Below, one piece after another: positions 54,141 through 64,000 of a stretch of 64,000 bases of DNA (positions within the stretch are counted from its first letter, which is position 1; each line of letters starts with the position of its first letter). The notes below the pieces were generated by a model. The model ran no database searches, was not told where the DNA came from, and was given only the letters and a program-made list of their open reading frames with translations. A program made the translations under genes and the position numbers. This DNA is from Trichobilharzia regenti (lineage: Eukaryota > Platyhelminthes > Trematoda > Strigeidida > Schistosomatidae), in assembly GCA_944472135.2 (NCBI GenBank), contig OX235263.1, forward strand, positions 36,137,379 to 36,201,378, read 5' to 3'.

Positions 54141-57100
54141 CGAGAATATGGTGATCTGCAGCGAGAACGACTTACGCGACTTCAGGATAAACTTCCAGGT
54201 GTAATTTTCTTAATATCACACATCTCGTAAAGTATTCTGATATATGTCATCACAATGCATGTGTGCAACCCAGTTTAGTAACCCAATTATGTCACAACTC
54301 AATGACTCGATCTGGGTCGAAATAAAAGTTGTCAGAAGTAAACCTATACTTGTGTGTTGTGTGTACCGGCCCCCTTCATCCAGCAGGGAATATGATAATA
54401 TGCTTAGCAATATCTTTAAAGTTACAGCCAATCTTCCCTTCAGGTATAAAATTATCGGAGGTGATTTCAACTTGCCAGAAGTATCATGGTCTTCACTCCG
54501 AGGACCCAAAGGTATGATAATCTCATAAATTCCATCATCACAGGAGGGTGGACACAACACATAAATTCACCCACTAGATCCGCAAATATCCTAGACGTTA
54601 TTTTCACGAACAACATAACGCCATCTACAGTACATGTGGGACAGGAATTTCCAGGTAGTGACCATAGAATAGTAGTTTGTTCTTTTGACATCTTTCCTGA
54701 AAGAAAACGCAGAGATGAAGCTGGCCAGATACCTATGAGATTGTACACACATGCTGACTGGGACTTGTATCAGCACCTAATTAGATGTTCTAATTGGGAC
54801 TCGTACTTTTCGAACCAGTCCTTAGATGCAATTCTTAACAACTTCTATCAGAATACTAACTCAATTCCCGATGTCATTGCACCCGAGAAGATTCTTAACT
54901 TCAGATTCCCCCAAAGTGATTATATTCCGACATCATTTAGAAGAAGTCTGCGAAAGCACTCAATAAAATACTACAGATATCATGACTTATCGTCATTAAT
55001 TTCCATAACGTCCCTTCTCAGTAGAATTGAAGAGTTGAGAAATATAGGCCTCAGAAACAAAGAAATGCAGGCCATTCATGCACCGCATAACTCAGGAGAA
55101 ATAGACTAACTATTTAAAAGTAGGTTGACGAAATCCAAAACACCCTATCCGAAAATAATATACTTAGACGGAATCGCTTACGAAAATGGTGAGGCGATAT
55201 GTGAACTGTTTAGCAAGCACTTCGCTAGATTATACACCTTAGAGAACGATGAGGTCGTGGATTTCCCACGTAAAACAGACGAATGTTTAAGTGACATAAT
55301 TTTCACCACACATGAGATCGATAAAGCTGTCGCAAATCTTAAGCTTAGTAACACTGTTGGTCCTGACGGTATACCTTCCATTCTGCTGAAAAATGGTGGT
55401 AATGACATGAATTTACTCTCACTCAAGTTATACTCAGTTTCATTAGGCGACGGGACATAACCTACCTGCTGGAAGAAGTCTTATGTCGTACCTATCCACA
55501 AATACGGGCCTATAGCTGATATCAACAACTACCGCCCCATCAACATCACGTCTGTAGTTTCTCGTGTAATGGAAAAGATAGTTGGGACTCAAATCATTCA
55601 GTACTTGCTGTCAAATGACCTACTATCCCCATCCCAATACGGTTTCTTAAGTAGAAGGTCGTGTATTACTTACCGCTTAGATTATTTTGACTACATTACA
55701 CAAAGCATTGATAATGGGCGTTCGGTAACAACATTATTTCTCGACATTAGCAAGGCCTTCGATAAAGTCCCACACATCAGACTCCTAACAAAACTCCAAT
55801 CCTTCGGAATAACCGGAAAGCTTCTCGAATGGATAAGTTCTTTTCTCACAGAAAGACAGCAATTAGTCAAAATCAACCACCAGTTGTCTTCCTCAAAGCC
55901 GATAACCAGTGGTGTAATACAAGGTAGTGTTCTTGGCCCTATTCTGTTCCTCTTATTTATAAATGACATAGTCTCTGTAATCAAGTATGGCAAGCCATAC
56001 CTTTTTGCAGATGATCTCAAGATAGTATATGATTATGGGTACGGTGATATGAGCGTCGAAAGCAAGATCCAACAAGACTTAAATGATCTAGGCGATTGGA
56101 GCGAAAAGTGGCAACTGACTTTCAACCCAGACAAGTGCGGTATAACCCACCTTGGACGCTGGAAACCGATAATGTGCCTATGTATGTACGGTAAGCTCCT
56201 CTCAAAACTGAACACAGACACAGATCTCGGGATAACATACTCAGATTTATCCTTTTCCGATCATGCAAATAAGGTTGTGTCTGGCTGTTAACGACTTACT
56301 GGCTTTGTACTGCGTAACTTCTACACCCAAGAAGCAAGATTAGCTATATATAGGACATGTATCCGTCCCACACTTGAATATTGTGCTCTCCTATTTAGTA
56401 ACCTCAGGTCTGCAGACAGAAAAAAAATCGAAAGTCCCCAGAGATTCCTCACGAAACGCATAATAGGGTTTGACCAACAAGTGGAATATGTTGACAGGTG
56501 TGTACGTCTGAAATTAGAACCTCTGTGATTAAGGAGAGTGAAGTGCAACCTATTTCTACTCTTCAAAGTCATTAGGAAACATTGCTACAGTAACTCATCC
56601 ATAACGTGGGAAAATATTAAATCATATCAGCTGCGAAACCACGACTACCTTGTTAAAGTGGCTACCCACAGAAAATCCATTAGGGCAAACTTTTTCACCA
56701 TAAAATATTGCACTCTTTGGAGCCAACTACCACCTGAAATAAGATGTTGTGAAAACCCCGATGGATTCAAGCGGAGCCTAGAAAGACACTTTAACAAGTC
56801 CACCCTAGCTCGTCTAAAAGACCACAACTGTTGGTAGAACGGAAATTGAAGGCCAGTCCAGTCTCCAGTATAGTCACATACGTATAACTTGACTCTAATA
56901 CTTATGCAGCGAACGTTTAACTAATTTGCTGATTTCTATTCTTTATAACCTTCACTAAGTTGTGTTGACAAAAGTAACCCTGGAAATAATTTTACTAGCA
57001 ACCACAACTTTTAACATTTTACATATGTATATACTAATATAATAATACTTAATAACTATGCATCTTCAATCCTGGAAATTAGATCGTTATTAAAGAACCC

Positions 57101-58740
57101 AAAATGATTAAAATATTTATGCAGCAAATGTTCTCTTGCTTTACCACGCTTGTTTCCCTTATAACACTCAATTATTGAGCCTAATGTATTCCTTGATAAT
57201 ACGAATCATAATAGTGATTATACTGTCATCATATATAGATCGATTTACTTTACGGCTCCCTGTTGACTGCTTACCATTCTTCAGTATACACACACTGTAC
57301 TATGGTTAACCAAATGCTAAAATTTTGTTGGTTCAGTGTTAATATCTTTTTATAATAAGTGTAGACGGGTTACTTTGCAATGTCAGATGTTTACTATATA
57401 TAAGTACTCTAAGTCCTGCCAACCGACCTTACCTTCAGTCCATACTACCTAAATTGAACCTTAACTATAGTGTTCTGCTAAATCTTGTTCCATTATTCAC
57501 AAAACCTATTCTTTTTACTCTTTAAGGTTTTAACTTCTTATAAAGTAATCTGTTCATCAGGACGCATACATACACATATAATATGTTCATAAAGATGTAC
57601 GTGGAGACCTATTGGAAGCACTCACTAAGAAGGGTAGGGAGATGGAATATGAGGTACGAACATGTCTGGTACAAAGCAATATATTTGCGGTAACCATAAT
57701 AATCATAGTCTCAGAGCCTAACATCAAAAAAGGAGGGAGGGTGGCGCTAGCTGATCAGTAGATATGGTTGTGGTCACTAAGGTGAATCGCCCCATTCAGC
57801 AGGAACAGCAATATGCAATTTGAAGGCTCGAGATATTTCTCATTTTTATGAGGGCTTAGATCTTTATCTTGAAAAAGGTAATAATGAACGCCTTGACAGA
57901 TCATGCTTCTACCTTTAAATATATACCATTCGCTCAGCCTATTGTTGAGATGCGATCACGTGGGCTTTGCACAGATTTATGGGGCATCTTATAAATTAAC
58001 TTGCTATCCATTGTCGGATCTTTAAATACCACTTCACAATATCTTATCTCATTCATTTTCTAATAACTTCTTTACTTGATCCTCATTATATTCCATTAAA
58101 CCTAACATTTTATAGCTCTTTGTGAATTTGATTTGACTTATTCTATTCCTATTCTCTGGAGGGTACGGTTGTGCACCAAATAGAAAAAAAGACATGAAAT
58201 AAAAACAACTGGCTTGAAAATAATTGTATTAAAGCCAAAAGTGGACATCATGATAGTAAGACATATATGGGTGGCATCATACATTGCAAATGAACATTGT
58301 CAGCCTAGGGATTAATTACTTTCCCATTCTGCTTCCTCTATAAATGTATTTATTAATGATATATTCCACTTACTTATTTCACTACACTTTAATGTTTCAC
58401 CTTAGCACTTTTACTTTTCTAAAACAGCTCTCAATCCCTTGTAAATGTTGTACTTACCTCAATATTAGTTGGCTATCGTATGCCTACAACCACAGGATGA
58501 AAACGAAACGAGGTCGATTTTCCCGCTCAACCTGGAGGACAACTGTACAATTCAATAACTATACGGCCTGGTTCAGACAATGAGTGTAATTATATATGTA
58601 TCAAATATTTAACTGTTGAAACATTGTTAACTTGTAGACAATTTAAGATTTGACATTATAACATACTTGATCATGCCTGTAAAAATGGCATGCATTTTCG
58701 TGTGAATTTATGTTCATATGAAAATATAAATTATTTTTTT
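54141..58740 (+). mobile_element. CR1-like LINE array, unit 4
   Basis: Full 4,600-bp unit. Almost identical to unit 3; one visible difference is cactaagttgtg in place of cactaatttgtg in the 3' part. Confidence 0.9.
54244..56837 (+). pseudogene. CR1-like endonuclease/RT, unit 4, broken
   Basis: Carries exactly the lesions of unit 3, at positions 4,600 bp further on: stops at 55107-55109, 55458-55460, 56289-56291 and 56526-56528, and the shared endonuclease shift. Confidence 0.9.
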
Positions 58741-61700
58741 CGAGAATATGGTGATCTGCAGCGAGAACGACTTACGCGACTTCAGGATAAACTTCCAGGT
58801 GTAATTTTCTTAATATCACACATCTCGTAAAGTATTCTGATATATGTCATCACAATGCATGTGTGCAACCCAGTTTAGTAACCCAATTATGTCACAACTC
58901 AATGACTCGATCTGGGTCGAAATAAAAGTTGTCAGAAGTAAACCTATACTTGTGTGTTGTGTGTACCGGCCCCCTTCATCCAGCAGGGAATATGATAATA
59001 TGCTTAGCAATATCTTTAATGTTACAGCCAATCTTCCTTTCAGTTATAAAATTATCGGAGGCGATTTCAACTTGCCAGAAGTATCATGGTCTTCACTCCG
59101 AGGACCCAAAGGTATGATAATCTCATAAATTCCATCGTCACAGGAGGGTGGACACAACACATAAATTCACCCACTAGATCCGCAAATATCCTAGACCTTA
59201 TTTTCACGAACAACATAACGCCATCTACAGTACATGTGGGACAGGAATTTCCAGGTAGTGACCATAGAATAGTAGTTTGTTCTTTTGACATCTTTCCTGA
59301 AACAAAACGCAGAGATGAAGCTGGCCAGATACCTATGAGATTGTACACACATGCTGACTGGGACTTGTATCAGCACCTAATTAGATGTTCTAATTGGGAC
59401 TCGTACTTTTCGAACCAGTCCTTAGATGCAATTCTTAACAACTTCTATCAGAATATTAACTCAATTCACGACGTCATTGCACCCGAGAAGATTCTTAACT
59501 TCAGATTCCCCCAAAGTGATTATATTCCGACATCGTTTAGAAGAAGTCTACGAAAGCACTCAATAAAATACTACAGATATCATGACTTATCGTCATTAAT
59601 TGCCATAACGTCCCTTCTCAGTAGAATTGAAGAGTTGAGAAATATAGGCCTCAGAAACAAAGAAATGCAGGCCATTCATGCACCGCATAACTCAGGAGAA
59701 ATAGCCAAACTTTTTAAAAGTAGGTTGACGAACTCCAAAACACCCTATCCGAAAATAATATACTTAGACGGCATTGCTTACGAAAATAATGAGGCGATAT
59801 GTGAACTGTTTAGCAAGCACTTCGCCAGATTATACACCTTAGAGAACGATGAGGTCGTGGATTTCCCACGTAAAACAGACGAATGTTTAAGTGACATAAT
59901 TTTCACCACACATGAGATCGATAAAGCTGTCGCAAATCTTAAGCTTAGTAACACTACTGGCCCAGACGGTATATCTTCCGTTCTGCTGAAAAAAGGTGGT
60001 AATGACATGAGTTTACTCTTACTCAAGTTATACTCAATTTCATTAAGCGATGGGACATACCCTAACTGCTGGAAGAAGTCTTATATTGTACCTATCCACA
60101 AATACGGGCCTATAGCTGATATCAACAACTACCGCCCCATCAACATCACGTCTGTAGTTTCACGTGTAATGGAAAAGATAGTTAAGACTCAAATCATTCA
60201 GTACTTGCTGTCAAATGACCTACTATCCCCATCCCAATACGGTTTCTTAAGTAGAAGGTCGTGCATTACTTGCCACTTAGATTATTTTGACTACATTACA
60301 CAAAGCATTGATAATGGGCGTTCGGTAACAACATTGTTTCTCGACGTTAGCAAGGCCTTCGATAAAGTCCCACATATCAGACTCCTAACAAAACTCCAAT
60401 CCTACGGAATAACCGGAAAGCTTCTCAAATGGATAAGTTCTTTTCTCACAGAAAGACAGCAATTAGTCAAAATCAACCACCAGTTGTCTTCCTCAAAGCC
60501 GATAACCAGTGGTGTAATACAAGGTAGTGTTCTTGGCCCTATTCTGTTCCTCTTATTTATAAATGACATAGTCTCTGTAATCAAGTATGGCAAGCCATAC
60601 CTTTTTGCAGATGATCTCAAGATAGTATATGATTATGGGTACGGTGATATGAGCGTCGAAAGCAAGATCCAACAAGACTTAAATGATCTAGGCGATTGGA
60701 GCGAAAAGTGGCAACTGACTTTCAACCCAGACAAGTGCGGTATAACCCACCTTGGACGCTGGAAACCGATAATGTGCCTATTATGTACGGTAAGCTCCTC
60801 TCAAAACTGAACACAGTCACAGATCTCGGGATAACATACTCAGATTTATCCTTTTCCGATCATGCAAATAAGGTTGTGTCTGACTGTAAACGACTTACTG
60901 GCTTTGTACTGCGTAACTTCTACACCCAAGAAGCAAGATTAGCTATATATAGGACATGTATCCGTCCCAAACTTGAATATTGTGCTCTCCTATTTAGTAA
61001 CCTCAGGTCTGCAGACAGAAAAAAAATCGAAAGTCCCCAGAGATTCCTCACGAAACGCATAATAGGGTTTGACCAACAAGTGGAATATGTTGACAGGTGT
61101 GTACGTCTGAAATTAGAACCTCTGTGATTAAGGAGAGTGAAGTGCAACCTATTTCTACTCTTCAAAGTCATTAGGAAACATTGCTACAGTAACTCATCCA
61201 TAACGTGGGAAAATATTAAATCATATCAGCTGCGAAACCACGACTACCTTGTCAAGGTGGCTACCCACAGAAAATCCATTAGGGCAAACTTTTTCACCAT
61301 AAAATATTGCACTCTTTGGAGCCAACTACCACCTGAAATAAGATGTTGTGAAAACCCCGATGGATTCAAGCGGAGCCTAGAAAGACACTTTAACAAGTCC
61401 ACCCTAGCTCGTCTAAAAGACCACAACTGTTGGTAGAACGGAAATTGAAGGCCAGTCCAGTCTCCAGTATAGTCACATACGTATAACTTGACTCTAATAC
61501 TTATGCAGCGAACGTTAACTAATTTGCTGATTTCTATTCTTTATAACCTTCACTAAGTTGTGTTGACAAAAGTAACCCTGGAAATAATTTTACTAGCAAC
61601 CACAACTTTTAACATTTTACATATGTATATACTAATATAATAATACTTAATAACTATGCATCTTCAATCCTGGAAATTAGATCGTTATTAAAGAACCCAA

Positions 61701-63342
61701 AATGATTAAAATATTTATGCAGCAAATGTTCTCTTGCTTTACCACGCTTGTTTCCCTTATAACACTCAATTATTGAGCCTAATGTATTCCTTGATAATAC
61801 GAATCATAATAGTGATTATACTGTCATCATATATAGATCGATTTACTTTACGGCTCCCTGTTGACTGCTTACCATTCTTCAGTATACACACACTGTACTA
61901 TGGTTAACCAAATGCTAAAATTTTGTTGGTTCAGTGTTAATATCTTTTTATAATAAGTGTAGACGGGTTACTTTGCAATGTCAGATGTTTACTATATATA
62001 AGTACTCTAAGTCCTGCCAACCGACCTTACCTTCAGTCCATACTACCTAAATTGAACCTTAACTATAGTGTTCTGCTAAATCTTGTTCCATTATTCACAA
62101 AACCTATTCTTTTTACTCTTTAAGGTTTTAACTTCTTATAAAGTAATCTGTTCATCAGGACGCATACATACACATATAATATGTTCATAAAGATGTACGT
62201 GGAGACCTATTGGAAGCACTCACTAAGAAGGGTAGGGAGATGGAATATGAGGTACGAACATGTCTGGTACAAAGCAATATATTTGCGGTAACCATAATAA
62301 TCATAGTCTCAGAGCCTAACATCAAAAAAGGAGGGAGGGTGGCGCTAGCTGATCAGTAGATATGGTTGTGGTCACTAAGGTGAATCGCCCCATTCAGCAG
62401 GAACAGCAATATGCAATTTGAAGGCTCGAGATATTTCTCATTTTTATGAGGGCTTAGATCTTTATCTTGAAAAAGGTAATAATGAACGCCTTGACAGATC
62501 ATGCTTCTACCTTTAAATATATACCATTCGCTCAGCCTATTGTTGAGATGCGATCACGTGGGCTTTGCACAGATTTATGGGGCATCTTATAAATTAACTT
62601 GCTATCCATTGTCGGATCTTTAAATACCACTTCACAATATCTTATCTCATTCATTTTCTAATAACTTCTTTACTTGATCCTCATTATATTCCATTAAACC
62701 TAACATTTTATAGCTCTTTGTGAATTTGATTTGACTTATTCTATTCCTATTCTCTGGAGGGTACGGTTGTGCACCAAATAGAAAAAAAGACATGAAATAA
62801 AAACAACTGGCTTGAAAATAATTGTATTAAAGCCAAAAGTGGACATCATGATAGTAAGACATATATGGGTGGCATCATACATTGCAAATGAACATTGTCA
62901 GCCTAGGGATTAATTACTTTCCCATTCTGCTTCCTCTATAAATGTATTTATTAATGATATATTCCACTTACTTATTTCACTACACTTTAATGTTTCACCT
63001 TAGCACTTTTACTTTTCTAAAACAGCTCTCAATCCCTTGTAAATGTTGTACTTACCTCAATATTAGTTGGCTATCGTATGCCTACAACCACAGGATGAAA
63101 ACGAAACGAGGTCGATTTTCCCGCTCAACCTGGAGGACAACTGTACAATTCAATAACTATACGGCCTGGTTCAGACAATGAGTGTAATTATATATGTATC
63201 AAATATTTAACTGTTGAAACATTGTTAACTTGTAGACAATTTAAGATTTGACATTATAACATACTTGATCATGCCTGTAAAAATGGCATGCATTTTCGTG
63301 TGAATTTATGTTCATATAAAAATAAAGTTTTATTATTATTAT
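58741..63342 (+). mobile_element. CR1-like LINE array, unit 5 with true 3' end
   Basis: The last unit is 4,598 bp from the previous in register because of two single-base deletions. It ends with the element's proper terminus: AAAATAAAG followed by an (ATT)n tail at 63318-63342, then unique sequence. Internal units have a degenerate version of this tail at each junction. Confidence 0.9.
58844..61436 (+). pseudogene. CR1-like endonuclease/RT, unit 5, mosaic and broken
   Basis: The first part (59086-60810) matches the open unit 2 type and covers the endonuclease end and RT palm including FADD. A one-base deletion at about 60780 shifts the frame, and a TGA at 61125-61127 follows. Downstream the sequence switches repeatedly between the unit 2 type and the unit 3/4 type, so the copy is a recombinant. 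Confidence 0.9.
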
Positions 63343-64000
63343 CAGGTAGTCAATGGTCGAGCAAGAGGGTTCGTTATGGGAATCAGTAAGGTGGGTTGTG
63401 TGGCAAAAATGCATGTCCTTCGCCTTATAGATTCTACTGCTCTGCCTGCCACCTCTTCTAACACCGCTAAAGTAGAGCTCCGGAAGCCTGTCTGAATTCC
63501 ATGCACTATAATAAGAATAATAATATTATATTCTCATTCTGTACATGAGAGACGCCAGTTTACAGGCATCATCAATATGATAAATTACATATACGATTAG
63601 CAATCATACTTAATAATAATGTTTTAATAAAATACACATTTTTCCTACTTGTGTAGGACACACCAAATATACAGGCATGGATAAGCATTATTTAAATTTC
63701 ATAAATTTGGTTCATGGTTAAATTACATGGTTTCTGGCGTTTTTGTCTTAGGTCTGTGGGAACAATATGATAACCAGTCATTCAATGGAACACGTCATGA
63801 ATTATAGGAATATTAACTTCGCATTAACAAAAAAACTCAAGTAAGTTTTGGATGGATTAAAAATACTTGGGAAAAAATAAAGCTTGAAGTAATTCCTCAA
63901 TATAACTTGGGTGTGTACAAATCCGAATCTCATTTTTGATTTATATTCAAATTGGGTAATAAGAAAGCTATTTTTACAGATACGATCAGTTATGTTATAA
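63343..64000. other. Right flank of the LINE array
   Basis: No gene recognised. It contains the right copy of the flanking inverted repeat and AT-rich DNA. Confidence 0.4.
63535..63675 (-). repeat. Right copy of the inverted repeat flanking the LINE array
   Basis: The reverse complement matches 40051-40205 along about 140 bp with roughly 20 percent or more differences, so the pair is old. It lies about 190 bp beyond the array end; the left copy lies about 1.16 kb before the array start. Confidence 0.7.

Overview
The window is eukaryotic and most likely from a blood fluke (genus Schistosoma, or a close trematode relative). Four things point there: an AT-rich, intron-bearing, transposon-dense sequence; a Tyr/Lys/Asp repeat protein with the character of the schistosome p48-type eggshell proteins; a proteasome gene whose first intron is only 33 bp, as is common near the 5' end of schistosome genes; and tRNA-headed SINEs that carry hammerhead ribozymes, the hallmark of the schistosome SM-alpha family. 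No database search was possible, so family names rest on motif recognition.

Two host genes are supported. A single-exon secreted eggshell-type protein lies at 14075-15820 (+), with a TATA box about 100 bp upstream and twelve 22-residue repeats. A complete proteasome subunit alpha type-6 gene lies on the minus strand at 37479-33533. It has four exons and 247 codons, and its large introns hold a LINE remnant and a hammerhead SINE.

The rest is repeat sequence. From 1.7 to 12 kb there are SINEs of three families, an RTE-like LINE 3' end and a CR1/jockey-like LINE fragment. From 12.6 to 20.1 kb there are four broken Penelope-like elements (RT tail plus GIY-YIG endonuclease) around the eggshell gene. 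From 20.8 to 21.6 kb there is a terminal-inverted-repeat element with an internal palindrome and telomere-like CCCTAA repeats. From 23 to 25.8 kb there is the LTR, leader and gag of a Bel/Pao-type retrotransposon without pol. From 26 to 32.7 kb there are alternating SINEs and RTE-like and CR1/jockey-like LINE fragments, including two RTE copies with the same catalytic lesion. From 38.7 to 41.3 kb there is an inverted RTE fragment and a second Bel/Pao LTR.

The most striking structure is at 41.37-63.34 kb: a head-to-tail array of five near-identical units, with a 4,600-bp period, of a 5'-truncated CR1-like LINE. Every internal junction is the same, nonsense codons are shared between units, and one unit is a mosaic. 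This indicates amplification of an already truncated element by unequal exchange rather than repeated insertion. Only the second unit keeps a long open reverse-transcriptase frame.
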